DNA of 39,713 nucleotides from Rikenellaceae bacterium (GCA_015059785.1 SUZS01000024.1:1-39713); one strand, 5' to 3'. Shown: positions 1 through 8,785, numbered from the stretch's first letter. A program made the numbers and translations. Notes: generated by a model from the sequence alone, not told the origin.

Positions 1-230
1 TTGTCTGGGCAGCTCCGTACAAATCAATTGCTCAAAATGCACGTGCCCATAGGCTACTGCTGACGGAACAGCAGGTCTAATCGCAATGTTAGACAATCAC
101 TTATGCAACTATTCGTGTCGCACACCTCGGTCGTGTATCTCCGCACCGCGTTCCGCGACTGCGGCACTCTCTCGGTGATGACGCGCTGTTTTGCTACAGC
201 GCGACATTCGAGTCCCACTCCCGCTACTTT
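1..230. other. Structured non-coding stretch, no gene identified
   Basis: No convincing coding region is seen before position 376. The plus strand holds several perfect or near-perfect hairpins: CTGCTG/CAGCAG (57-74), GTCTAA/TTAGAC (75-94), CCGCAcCGCG/CGCGacTGCGG (141-164) and CGCGCTGT/ACAGCGCG (182-203). A tRNA-like 3' end and an intrinsic terminator follow. This density of stems suggests a transcribed structured RNA, or the end of an integrated element. I could not match it to tmRNA, RNase P RNA or a complete tRNA, so its identity is open. Confidence 0.35.
207..226 (+). other. tRNA 3'-end-like fragment (possible att core)
   Basis: These 20 nt have the exact geometry of a tRNA 3' end: T-loop TTCGAGT (207-213), 3' T-stem CCCAC, 3' acceptor strand TCCCGCT and discriminator A. 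The matching 5' T-stem (GTGGG) is absent because CGACA lies there instead, and no AGCGGGA acceptor 5' strand is found upstream. It is therefore not an intact tRNA. Fragments starting at the T-loop are typical of attachment-site cores left by integrases that target tRNA genes. The sequence is reminiscent of Bacteroidota tRNA-Gly 3' ends, but that is from memory and unverified. Confidence 0.3.
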
Positions 231-258
231 AACGGACAACTTAGGTTGTCCGTTTTTT
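231..258 (+). terminator. Intrinsic terminator
   Basis: A perfect 10-bp stem AACGGACAAC/GTTGTCCGTT with a TTAG loop runs into six consecutive Ts. It lies directly behind the structured stretch and tRNA-like fragment, so it probably ends a transcript that covers them. Confidence 0.85.
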
Positions 259-326
259 GTTTGTATCTGTTATATACGACTATATACGACGCGACAGAGG
301 CAACTGCGTTGCTTTGTTATAAGATA

Positions 327-357
327 TTTGAAAATCCCGCAGAAGTAACTATCTTTG
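327..357 (+). promoter_or_regulatory. Bacteroidota-type promoter of the L,D-transpeptidase gene
   Basis: TTTG at 327-330, a 19-nt spacer and TATCTTTG at 350-357 match the Bacteroidota primary sigma consensus (TTTG -33, TAnnTTTG -7). The ATG at 376 is 18 nt beyond the -7 element, so the leader would be very short. Confidence 0.75.
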
Positions 358-375
358 CAGTAAACGGTGTTTGCT

Positions 376-969
376 ATGACAAGGAGGAGAAAAATTCTTA
401 TTGGTATTATTACAGCGGTTGTAGCGCTGGGGATAGTAAGACTTATTCCAAATAGGGATTTTAATGTTGATATAGAGAGTCTTAAGCACTACTGTCAGAG
501 CAATGGCTACAGCGACAAGTACTGCATATTGGTAGATTTCTCTAAGCCACAGGGGATTAATCGTTTTGCTATATACAGTTTTGAGGATAACAAGGTTATA
601 GCCAAGAGTTTATGTGCGCAGGGGCGTGGTCGTGAGAACAACATCTTCTGCCGTAAATTCAGCAACGAAATTGGTAGCAACTACTCCAGTTTAGGGCATT
701 ATCGCGTTGGAAAGCTCAGAAAGATGTCGCGGCCACTCTTATGGTTCTTCAACGAAGGCTACCAAGTGCACGGCTTAGATGCATCAAACTCAAATGCCTT
801 TGAGCGCGCAATTCTTATTCACAACGGGAACGCCTGTTTTGAGACATACCCACTGCCCTGCATCCCCGCAAGTCAAGGTTGCTTTACTGTCTCCACGGCG
901 ATGATGAAAAAAATCGCAGAAATTAAAAAAATAACCAACAAGCCCATTTTACTCTACGCATACAGGTAA
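376..969 (+). CDS. Murein L,D-transpeptidase family protein (YkuD_2-like)
   Basis: The 197-residue product starts with a basic tail and one hydrophobic segment (about residues 7-24), so it is probably inner-membrane anchored or exported. The rest resembles the YkuD_2 branch of L,D-transpeptidases. It shows a conserved SSLGHY stretch (104-109), an ILIH histidine (His149) and the catalytic motif SQGC with the presumed nucleophile Cys169. Family members form 3-3 crosslinks in peptidoglycan or attach proteins to it. I chose the ATG at 376 over an in-frame GTG at 367, because it keeps the usual basic start and fits the promoter at 327-357. The gene appears monocistronic. The exact substrate is unknown. 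Confidence 0.75.
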   Translation: MTRRRKILIGIITAVVALGIVRLIPNRDFNVDIESLKHYCQSNGYSDKYCILVDFSKPQGINRFAIYSFEDNKVIAKSLCAQGRGRENNIFCRKFSNEIGSNYSSLGHYRVGKLRKMSRPLLWFFNEGYQVHGLDASNSNAFERAILIHNGNACFETYPLPCIPASQGCFTVSTAMMKKIAEIKKITNKPILLYAYR

Positions 970-1002
970 TATTCGGACTATATTTTTCAAAATTCCGCCT
1001 TT

Positions 1003-1029
1003 CCTATTTTTTTATTTATAAAAAATAGG
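1003..1029 (+). terminator. A/T-rich hairpin behind the L,D-transpeptidase gene
   Basis: CCTATTTTTT (1003-1012) pairs perfectly with AAAAAATAGG (1020-1029). It sits between two transcription units and could terminate the upstream one, but the stem is weak and the downstream T-run is short. Confidence 0.4.
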
Positions 1030-1045
1030 TTTCTATTGGTATTTA

Positions 1046-1077
1046 TTTGCTATTCTTATTAAATATTCGTAACTTTG
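1046..1077 (+). promoter_or_regulatory. Promoter of the susC-MBL operon
   Basis: TTTG (1046-1049), a 20-nt spacer and TAACTTTG (1070-1077) match the Bacteroidota -33/-7 consensus. About 65-70 nt of leader would precede the SusC start at 1150. No other good promoter is seen before 14376, so the downstream genes probably depend on this one. Confidence 0.75.
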
Positions 1078-1149
1078 TTATGGTGCAATATGCCCTAACT
1101 AAAGGCAAAACATACCAAAAACCTAATTATAAACTTAAAACTCAGTTCT

Positions 1150-4100
1150 ATGAAAAAACTGCTACATCTACCAGCAAGGCTACTGCTTGTGGCACTTGCT
1201 TGCTGTTTCAGTTTGACCGCCCTGGCACAGAAGGTATCTGTGAAAGGAACTGTTACTGACGAAAATGGAGCTCCTCTCTTTGGAGCCTCTGTAGTCGTAA
1301 TGAGCGGCAAAACAATCTTGGGGGGGGGAACAACCACCGATCTATCTGGTAGTTTTACCATTACCGCAGAGGCTGGACAGTCTCTGGAAATCTCTTTTAT
1401 CGGTTATAAATCGCAGACCGTGAACATCACAGCGCAAAAGACCGTCTACGCCGTAAAGATGGAGGTAGATAGCCGCGTTGTTGATGAGGTTGTGGTTATC
1501 GGTTACGGCACTGAGAAGAAGGTAAACCTCACTGGTTCTGTCTCTTCTGTCTCTACCGAGGAGTTTACATCTCGTCCGATTACACAGCTCTCTACTGCCC
1601 TACAGGGTATTGCTCCTGGTGTAACTGTAACCACAGCGGGTGGTGCTCCTGGTGCTGATACTGGTAACATCCAGATTCGTGGTATCGGCTCATTTGGCGG
1701 TTCTGACTGCTCTCCACTCATTCTCATTGACGGTGTTGAGGGCGATATGAACTCTGTAGACGCTTCACAGATTGACCAGATTACAGTGCTTAAGGATGCT
1801 GCATCGTCTGCTATCTACGGTTCGCGTGCGGCAAACGGCGTTGTGCTGATTACCACAAAGCGTGCTGGCAAGGATAAGTTCGGTGTAACTTATCGCGGTT
1901 ATGTTGGTTGGCAGCGACCTGTAGTCTATCCAGATGTTGTTGGTCCAGAGGAGTTTATGACCCTGCAGAGCATTGCCGAGGCTAATGATGGCCTTACAAA
2001 GCTCACTTACACTCCTGAGTATATAGCCAACTATCGCAAGAACAACTTCCTTGACCCAGACGCATACCCAATCATTGACTGGCAGAAGCGTCTGATGACT
2101 GGCAACGGCTTTACACACAGCCATATCGTCACTATGAGTGCTGGTACAGAGCGCATCCGCAATATGTCTTCATTCGGCTACCTTGACCAGAACGGTATTA
2201 TTAAGGATGCATCATTCCGCCGCTTTAACCTTCGTAACAACCTCGATGTACAGCTTCACAAGCGACTTAAGCTGAGCTTTGACATTGCTGGAACATACTC
2301 AAATCGTGAGATTAACCCATACCAGGGCGGTATCTTCAGTTTTATGAATGCCAAGGACCCAGTGATGCTTGCACAGTGGAGCGACGGCAGCTATGCGCCA
2401 TTTACTGGTGGAACGACAAACCCTCTTCCAATGATTGAGACTGGCGTGGGTGGTAACCGTCACTACCAGAAGCTCAACCTCAAGACCTCTATCGTTTTAG
2501 AGTACAAGCCTGCAAAGTGGCTGACTCTCGAGGCTAAGGTTGCTCCGCAGTTTGCTGCAACAAAGAACCACCTATTTAAGGATATGGTAGAGTATCACTC
2601 TGACCCATACGGTTCAAAGTCTCCTATCTCAAATGTTGAGTTCAACTCTCTTGAGGAGAGTATCGCTACAACCTACAACGGCTACTACCACGGTATGCTT
2701 ACTGCAGCACACAGCTTTGGCAAGCACCATCTTAAGTTCCTTGCCGGTGTATCTTATGAGAACTATGAGTATGCAAGTCTGGGCGCATATCGTCAGGACT
2801 TCTCTTATCCACAGTATGATGTTATTGACGCTGGTGGTAAGAACGAGTTTAAGGACAACAGCGGTAGCCGCAGTCAGATTGCCCTTGCTTCATTCTTCGG
2901 CCGACTGAACTACAACTACGACAACCGTTACCTTGTTGAGGCTAACCTCCGTTATGACGGCTCATCTCGCTTTGCAAAGAAGAATCGTTGGGGTCTGTTC
3001 CCATCATTCTCTGCCGCTTGGCGATTGAGCGAGGAGGCATTTATGGACAGTGTTCGCGATGTGATTACAGAGGCTAAGATTCGTGCTTCTTACGGTACTC
3101 TGGGTAACCAGAATATCGGTAGTAACTACCCTACTGCTCAGATGCTTACAATATCTTCTATCGCTGCAGCGGGTAAGATTTACCCTATCGTTGCACAGCA
3201 GTCTTTGGCTAACAAGGATATCACTTGGGAGACAACCTATATGGCTGACATCGGTATTGATATGACTCTGTGGGAGAAGTTCACTATTACTGCCGACTAC
3301 TACTACAAGAAGACTGACGGCATCCTTATGCAGCTCGACATTCCGTCTACTATCGGTCTTAACGCACCTTACCAGAATGCTGGTATTGTAACAAACAACG
3401 GTTGGGAGGTTGCTTTGGGATATAACAACCGCTGGGGTGACTGGTCGTTTGGCGTGCAGGCAAACCTTTCAGATGTTATCAACGAGATTGTTGATATGAA
3501 GGGTACTTACGGCACAAGTGGCGTTATCCGCAACCAGGAGGGCTCATCAATCAACTCTCTCTACCTTCTGAACTGCCTCGGCTTTGTTCAGACACAGGAG
3601 CAGGCTGACTGGGTAAATGCAAACTGCCCTCAGTATGGTCAGATTACAAAGCCTGGAGACCTTATCTATGAGGATTACAACAAGGATAACAAGATTGACG
3701 ACAGCGATAAGCAGATTGTAGGCTCGCTAATTCCTCGCTACACATACGGTCTAACACTCAATGTAGGCTGGAAGGGCATCAACCTGAGCGCACAGTTCCA
3801 GGGCGTAGGTAAGGCAGACGCTTATATCAGCGGTGCTTATACACAGCCTTGCGTTAGCGGTGGTACATTCCAGAAGAGCCACCTTGACAACTGGACTCCA
3901 GAGAATACAGATGCTAAGTATCCACGCCTCTCTTACCAGTCAGACCTCAACAAGAAGGTATCTACATTCTGGATGGCAAGCGGTGCATACTGCCGTCTGA
4001 AGAACCTTCAGCTGAGCTACACCTTCCCTAAGAAGATTGTTAAGGCTATGAAGATTAAGGGTCTTATGGTATATGCAAATGCTACAAACCTCTTTACTAT

Positions 4101-4233
4101 TAGCAACTACTACGACGGTTACGACCCAGAGACTGCTTACCAGAGCGGTTCACAGGGTGCAACAACTGGTAGCATCGGAAATAACTATCCACTTTGTAGC
4201 ACATATACATTCGGTGCAGAGATTAAATTCTAA
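1150..4233 (+). CDS. SusC/RagA-family TonB-linked outer membrane protein
   Basis: The 1027-residue protein has a signal peptide (cleavage near ALAQ, residue 27). A carboxypeptidase-D-like beta-sandwich follows (about 29-105, motif GTVTDENGAPLFGASV), then the VVIGYGT...LTGSVSSV entry to the plug domain, and a long beta-barrel ending in the aromatic FGAEIKF terminus. Length and order are standard for SusC. With SusD it forms a lidded outer-membrane transporter energised by TonB-ExbBD. The SusD gene follows after 14 nt. A run of nine Gs (1320-1328) lies inside codons about 57-59 near the start of the gene, where a one-base slip would abort translation. The substrate is unknown; no glycoside hydrolase is encoded in the operon. 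Confidence 0.95.
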   Translation: MKKLLHLPARLLLVALACCFSLTALAQKVSVKGTVTDENGAPLFGASVVVMSGKTILGGGTTTDLSGSFTITAEAGQSLEISFIGYKSQTVNITAQKTVYAVKMEVDSRVVDEVVVIGYGTEKKVNLTGSVSSVSTEEFTSRPITQLSTALQGIAPGVTVTTAGGAPGADTGNIQIRGIGSFGGSDCSPLILIDGVEGDMNSVDASQIDQITVLKDAASSAIYGSRAANGVVLITTKRAGKDKFGVTYRGYVGWQRPVVYPDVVGPEEFMTLQSIAEANDGLTKLTYTPEYIANYRKNNFLDPDAYPIIDWQKRLMTGNGFTHSHIVTMSAGTERIRNMSSFGYLDQNGIIKDASFRRFNLRNNLDVQLHKRLKLSFDIAGTYSNREINPYQGGIFSFMNAKDPVMLAQWSDGSYAPFTGGTTNPLPMIETGVGGNRHYQKLNLKTSIVLEYKPAKWLTLEAKVAPQFAATKNHLFKDMVEYHSDPYGSKSPISNVEFNSLEESIATTYNGYYHGMLTAAHSFGKHHLKFLAGVSYENYEYASLGAYRQDFSYPQYDVIDAGGKNEFKDNSGSRSQIALASFFGRLNYNYDNRYLVEANLRYDGSSRFAKKNRWGLFPSFSAAWRLSEEAFMDSVRDVITEAKIRASYGTLGNQNIGSNYPTAQMLTISSIAAAGKIYPIVAQQSLANKDITWETTYMADIGIDMTLWEKFTITADYYYKKTDGILMQLDIPSTIGLNAPYQNAGIVTNNGWEVALGYNNRWGDWSFGVQANLSDVINEIVDMKGTYGTSGVIRNQEGSSINSLYLLNCLGFVQTQEQADWVNANCPQYGQITKPGDLIYEDYNKDNKIDDSDKQIVGSLIPRYTYGLTLNVGWKGINLSAQFQGVGKADAYISGAYTQPCVSGGTFQKSHLDNWTPENTDAKYPRLSYQSDLNKKVSTFWMASGAYCRLKNLQLSYTFPKKIVKAMKIKGLMVYANATNLFTISNYYDGYDPETAYQSGSQGATTGSIGNNYPLCSTYTFGAEIKF

Positions 4234-4247
4234 AAGATATTGCAACT

Positions 4248-6044
4248 ATGAAAAAGTATATATTATCAATTCTGTCTGTGGTGCTGTTAGCGAGCAGCTG
4301 CTCACTTGACCGCGAGCCACTTACAGGTCCATCTACGGGAACCTTCCCTGCAAGTGCCGAGGAGGCAGAGGCGGGTCTGCTTGCTGCATATAAGAGCCTT
4401 GCAAATGACATCCACCAGTATAACCCTTCTGACCGCTGGTATGATGCGTTGACAGATATCTCTGCAATGCGTACAACACTCTCAAAGTGGCCAGATTTCA
4501 GACTCTCTATCGTCACCTCTAACCTCTCTCATATTGAGGATACTTATGCTCGTGTCTACAAGGGTCTGGGTCGTATACACCTTGTATTAGACAACCTTGA
4601 CAACCTTCGCGGCGTGGTAACTGACGAGCAGTACTACCAGTTTAAGGCTGAGCTGCTTTGCCTTCGCGCATATCAGTATGACAAGGCTTGCAAGTTCTAT
4701 GGCGCAGTGCCTTGGGTAGACCACTGTCTGACTCTTGACGACTACGCTTATGCTCGTACTCCAAGGGAGGAGGTTATTGCAAACATTCTTCGTGACCTTG
4801 ACGATGAGCTACTTAACCACCTTCCAATCGCTTGGGACCGTGCCGCTTGGGGTACTTGCCGCATTGGCCGTGTAGGTGCTTATGCCCTTAAGGCTCGTAT
4901 CTGCCTTGAGTGGGGCTTCTATGCTGATGCTGCTAAGTACTCAAAGATTGCCCTTGACCTTGCTGCAGGTGTCTATGACCTCACTCCTCTGGACTGCACA
5001 TACTACGCTACTCACGCTGATGGCGAGCCAGATCCAACACCACTTTTCGGCTTTGACGCAGAGAAGAACTCTATGGAGTGGATTTGGGCTATCCAGTTTG
5101 ACCGCCTTGCTGCAAGCAATGTACACCACGGCGTATATACCTTCGCATCTCGCGTACACAACGGTGCTGCAGGTGCTGGTCCATCTCAGGCTCTGATTGA
5201 CTCATTCCAGACAAAGGAGGGTAAGAAGATTACAGATCCTGATAGCGGTTATGACTGGAAGAACCCTTGGAAGAACCGCGACCCACGCCTTGACCTCTAC
5301 TGTCTGCGCAGTGGCGCTCGCTCAATGGGTGTACAGTTCTCTATTGACCCTGCTGACAAGACTGTATTTGACTACAACATTGAGAAGGCAGTGCCAAATG
5401 GCGATGTTACTGGTAACAAGAGTGAGTATGGTCCTAACGGCTCAAAGGGTCCTGGTGGCTACTTGTGGCGTAAGCACCTTGATCCAGTATACTACGCAAG
5501 CATCCCTGGTAAGGAGTATGAGGATGAGCTTGATGTGCCTATTATGCGTCTTGCAGAGCTTCTTCTTATTGATGCTGAGGCAAATATCGAGATGGAGGGT
5601 GGCGACCTTGCTCGTGCAAAGGCTGACATTGACCGCGTTCGTGCTCGCGTGAATATGCCTGCAGTAACAGCAACTGACCGCGACGGTCTTCGCTCTGCAC
5701 TGCGCTATGAGCGTAAGGTTGAGCTCTGCTGCGAGGGCTTCCGCTGGTTTGACCTTCGTCGTTGGAAGGGTGCAGATGGTAAGATTGTGGCTGTTAAGGC
5801 TCTTAATGGCGACCAGTATGCTCCAGGCTTCGGTCTTACAACAAGCAACGCAAAGCCAATCATTGACGAGGATTGGATTGTAACTTACGATCCTAACCAG
5901 ACATTTGACGGAGCAAAGTGTAACGCTCGCGTACACACAACATTTAAGTTTGTAGAGGGCAAGGATGAGCTTTGGCCATTCCCATACAGCGAGATGATTA
6001 CCAATCCTCTGATTGGCGAGGGTAATAACAACCCTGGTTACTAA
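4248..6044 (+). CDS. SusD/RagB-family nutrient-binding outer membrane lipoprotein
   Basis: The 598-residue protein begins with a type II signal peptide ending in the lipobox LASSC (Cys18). It carries the SusD signature near its C-terminus, R(Y)ER...EL..EGFRWFDLRRWK, and the usual helical TPR-like core. SusD proteins cap the SusC barrel on the cell surface and bind the incoming ligand. Placement 14 nt behind susC is canonical. Ligand specificity cannot be read from the sequence. The lipoprotein gene at 6066 follows 21 nt later in the position that surface glycan-binding proteins occupy in polysaccharide utilisation loci. Confidence 0.95.
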   Translation: MKKYILSILSVVLLASSCSLDREPLTGPSTGTFPASAEEAEAGLLAAYKSLANDIHQYNPSDRWYDALTDISAMRTTLSKWPDFRLSIVTSNLSHIEDTYARVYKGLGRIHLVLDNLDNLRGVVTDEQYYQFKAELLCLRAYQYDKACKFYGAVPWVDHCLTLDDYAYARTPREEVIANILRDLDDELLNHLPIAWDRAAWGTCRIGRVGAYALKARICLEWGFYADAAKYSKIALDLAAGVYDLTPLDCTYYATHADGEPDPTPLFGFDAEKNSMEWIWAIQFDRLAASNVHHGVYTFASRVHNGAAGAGPSQALIDSFQTKEGKKITDPDSGYDWKNPWKNRDPRLDLYCLRSGARSMGVQFSIDPADKTVFDYNIEKAVPNGDVTGNKSEYGPNGSKGPGGYLWRKHLDPVYYASIPGKEYEDELDVPIMRLAELLLIDAEANIEMEGGDLARAKADIDRVRARVNMPAVTATDRDGLRSALRYERKVELCCEGFRWFDLRRWKGADGKIVAVKALNGDQYAPGFGLTTSNAKPIIDEDWIVTYDPNQTFDGAKCNARVHTTFKFVEGKDELWPFPYSEMITNPLIGEGNNNPGY

Positions 6045-6065
6045 ACCTCTAAAAAACAGAAAGAT

Positions 6066-8594
6066 ATGAAAAAGATATTGAAATATTTGTGCTACTGCCT
6101 GCCACTTATGGCTGCTGCAGTGGGTTGTAGCGAGGCTGAGGGCATTTCAGAGTTCCAGCCCGATACAAACAAGACGGGCAATGTGACCCTGCTTGCCTCT
6201 ATAGAGAATGCCGACAGCCGTGCATCACTCGTGGCTACGGGCGAGGCTCGTTGGCAGGCCAATGACGCTATTAAGGTTGTCTGCAATGATGGCTCAACAG
6301 CTATTTTCAACATTGACGGCACAGGCGAGACACGCCGAGCACTGTTTACTGGCAACCTTGAGGGTAAGTCTGTAGGAGACTATGCTCTCTACCCAACATC
6401 CGTTGAGATTTCTGGCGATAATATCTCAGTAGAGCTTCCATCACAGATCTCTCCATCGCCAACTGGCACTTGCGCCTTTATGGCGGGTGTTATTGACGAG
6501 AAGAACGAGGTTGTCTTCAAGCAGCTTACTGCCTATGTTACTGTACAGATTAACAAGCTCGCTCCAGAGACTGCATCTATCGTCTTTACATCAGACAAGA
6601 ACCTCTCTGGTCTGCACTCTGTAGCCCTTCCTGAGGGTATGGAGAGCGGCGCTGCTGCAACAACTGGCGACAAGAGTGTTGTGATGACCTTTGCCGAGGC
6701 GGCTCCAACAATGGTAAACGCATTCTTTGCCCTTCCAGTAGGCGACTATGCTCACCTTACTGCTACGGCTTACAACGCTGCGGGCAAGAAGCTCAACGAG
6801 ATTGTTCTTGGTACACTTATCGCTGCTTCACGCGGTCTGCTGCTTGACTATCAGATTGAGATGCCGGCTATGCAGGCAGAGAAGCCAACACCTATTGAGG
6901 GTACTGTAAATGTAGCGGGTATCTACTGGGCATTGGGTAACCTCCAGTATGACAAGGATTGCACTGCTACCGCAGGCTTTAACGCAGGCTGGAGAATTGC
7001 TCCAAATCAGGCACACTTTATCCGCTGCGAGGAGAAGGCTGAGGGCGACATTACTGGCCTAACGAACTTCGATAAGTACGACCACTTCAACTTTGGCGGT
7101 ATCGCTGCTCCATTTAGTGCAGCAGTAGCTGATGCGGTTGACAATGTAGCAGCAGGCTTTAACTTCGGTGGTAAGATGTATACTGATCAGGCTTGTCAGG
7201 CAGAGACTACAGACTTTGCAGCAGCTAAGTATGGCGATATTGCTTACTGGGCATCTAACGGTCAGTACCGCATGCCAAGCGACGAGGACTTCAAGGCCCT
7301 CTATGAGAAGGCGAATGTTCAGGCTGCAACATACTCACTCGGTGGCACTGTAATCAAGGGTGTATACTTCACTGACCCTGCTTGGGGCGAGGACCCTACA
7401 ATTATTGCTGAGGAGAAGGCACTTACAGACGAGGACCTTAAGAATGGTCTATTCCTGCCATACGCAGGTCGTGGATATAACAAGGAGAGCACACAGTACA
7501 ACATCTACAAGCTCAGCGCACAGTGCTGGCATCGTACATCTGTTGTGGATGTAAACACTGCTGCAGGTGCATGTTATGGCGTGCTGTTTGCACCTCACTA
7601 CTTGTTTACTGATGCTACTAAGGCAAGCTACTTCTTCAACGCAGCTTATGGTTCAACTGGTCGTTACTCTATCCGTCCAGTATATCTCGGTAAGGGTACA
7701 GGCGTAGTTCCTACACCTCCAACACCTGGTCCAGAGCCAGAGCCAGAGCCAGGTGTAGACCCAGACCCAGTTCCTACAACGGGTACCGTAACTGTTGCGG
7801 GCGTAGAGTGGGCTATTGGTAACCTTCAGTTTGTAAATGGTGGCACTGGCGCTGAGGGCTTTGCTGCAGGTTGGAGCATTAGCGCAGGTCAGCACTTCCA
7901 CCACTACCTCGGTCAGACAGGCAACATCGACATTACTGACCTTACAGCAATGGCACACTTCAACTTTGGCGGTATTGAGAACCCTTGCATCAACGAGGCA
8001 GCTAAGTGCGCATCTATTGCAGGAAGTAAGGATATCAGCGGTAAGATGTATACAGACCAGACCTGCGTAAACGAGACTACAGACTTCTCGGCAGCTAAGT
8101 TTGGCGATATTGCTTACTGGGCTTCAAATGGTAAGTATCGTATGCCTACTGGCGAGGAGATGCAGAAGCTCTATACTGATGCTTGCCGCGTAAAGGCTAC
8201 CTATACAACTGCCGAGGGCGTTGAGGTTGTTGGTACATACTACTACGACCCTGCTGCGGGCGAGACTCCGGGTGCTATTGAGGCAGATACTCCACGCGTG
8301 CTGAAGAATGCCGATATGTCAAAGGGTCTGTTCCTGCCTTACACTGGTCGCTTCTACAGCACTGGACTGACAAAGCTCTGTGGCATTAATGCTCAGGGTG
8401 TATATCGCTCTGCAACCACTATCAGCGCATCTACACTTGAGCAGACATACGCTGCAATTTACCGTCCTCACACTCTTACAGAGAAGGAGGGTAAGTATCC
8501 TACAGACTTTATCTACACATACTGGGAGGCAAAGAACCAGGGTGCATATGGTGCAATCAGCCTCTATGCAATCCGCCCAGTAAAGGTAAAATAG
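6066..8594 (+). CDS. Surface lipoprotein: Mfa/fimbrillin-like N-terminus plus two FISUMP-like domains
   Basis: The 842-residue protein has a lipobox AAVGC (Cys21) followed by an acidic SEAEG stretch consistent with surface export. Residues about 40-270 resemble the fimbrillin/Mfa-like fold (VTLLASIE...SRA...W.AND.I.V, then F.G...YALYP). Two homologous domains follow, about 280-548 and 574-842. Each begins V.VAG..WA.GNLQ and contains FNFGGI, GKMYTDQ, FGDIAYWASNG.YRMP, GLFLPY.GR and a terminal IRPV. They resemble the Fibrobacter major paralogous (FISUMP) family. A Pro-Glu rich linker (549-573) separates them. The position behind susD suggests a ligand-binding role, but this is inference; no catalytic motif is visible. 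Confidence 0.75.
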   Translation: MKKILKYLCYCLPLMAAAVGCSEAEGISEFQPDTNKTGNVTLLASIENADSRASLVATGEARWQANDAIKVVCNDGSTAIFNIDGTGETRRALFTGNLEGKSVGDYALYPTSVEISGDNISVELPSQISPSPTGTCAFMAGVIDEKNEVVFKQLTAYVTVQINKLAPETASIVFTSDKNLSGLHSVALPEGMESGAAATTGDKSVVMTFAEAAPTMVNAFFALPVGDYAHLTATAYNAAGKKLNEIVLGTLIAASRGLLLDYQIEMPAMQAEKPTPIEGTVNVAGIYWALGNLQYDKDCTATAGFNAGWRIAPNQAHFIRCEEKAEGDITGLTNFDKYDHFNFGGIAAPFSAAVADAVDNVAAGFNFGGKMYTDQACQAETTDFAAAKYGDIAYWASNGQYRMPSDEDFKALYEKANVQAATYSLGGTVIKGVYFTDPAWGEDPTIIAEEKALTDEDLKNGLFLPYAGRGYNKESTQYNIYKLSAQCWHRTSVVDVNTAAGACYGVLFAPHYLFTDATKASYFFNAAYGSTGRYSIRPVYLGKGTGVVPTPPTPGPEPEPEPGVDPDPVPTTGTVTVAGVEWAIGNLQFVNGGTGAEGFAAGWSISAGQHFHHYLGQTGNIDITDLTAMAHFNFGGIENPCINEAAKCASIAGSKDISGKMYTDQTCVNETTDFSAAKFGDIAYWASNGKYRMPTGEEMQKLYTDACRVKATYTTAEGVEVVGTYYYDPAAGETPGAIEADTPRVLKNADMSKGLFLPYTGRFYSTGLTKLCGINAQGVYRSATTISASTLEQTYAAIYRPHTLTEKEGKYPTDFIYTYWEAKNQGAYGAISLYAIRPVKVK

Positions 8595-8600
8595 TATTTA

Positions 8601-8635
8601 ACCCTACTCTGCGCCCCAACTTTGGGGTGCAGGGT
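8601..8635 (+). promoter_or_regulatory. Strong intra-operon stem-loop
   Basis: CTGCGCCCCAA (8609-8619) pairs with TTGGGGTGCAG (8622-8632) with a single G-T wobble, and ACCCT/AGGGT can close the base. No T-run follows, so it is not a typical terminator. It lies between the 842-residue lipoprotein gene and the small ORF, where it could stabilise or set the 3' end of the upstream message or attenuate downstream expression. Confidence 0.5.
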
Positions 8636-8656
8636 ACCTATTTATAATAAAGAACG

Positions 8657-8785
8657 ATGAAAAGATATCAACAACCAACGCTCACTGAGCTAAATGTTAA
8701 GGTGGAGGCAGGATTTGCCACATCTGTCACTTTCAACACTCCAGGTGGAGAGTTTGACTATAATGATTACGGTACTGAACTATAA
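8657..8785 (+). CDS. Small 42-residue protein
   Basis: This short reading frame fills the gap between the two FISUMP-like lipoprotein genes. It starts ATG AAA and encodes a basic N-terminus (MKRYQQPTLTELNV), a central EAGFATS segment and an acidic, glycine- and tyrosine-rich tail (GGEFDYNDYG). It has no signal peptide or membrane segment. It ends 13 nt before the next start codon, which suggests coupled translation. From memory, short proteins with a 'MKxYxxPxLTxLxVExGFAxS' look and an acidic tail occur beside fimbrillin-type genes in other Bacteroidales; this needs a search. Its role is unknown. A precursor or signal peptide role is speculation. Confidence 0.6.
   Translation: MKRYQQPTLTELNVKVEAGFATSVTFNTPGGEFDYNDYGTEL

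Noticed and set aside
1..230. Intact tRNA or tmRNA gene
   Set aside because: Only the 3' T-loop to discriminator is tRNA-like; the 5' T-stem and acceptor strands that should pair with it are missing, and no tag-peptide frame of tmRNA type was found.
54..239. Minus-strand 61-codon ORF in the left end
   Set aside because: It covers hairpins, the tRNA-like end and part of the terminator stem, has no plausible protein features and no promoter.
1150..4233. Invertible promoter or shufflon controlling susC
   Set aside because: No inverted repeats flank the promoter at 1046-1077 and no recombinase or partial susC copy is present in the window.
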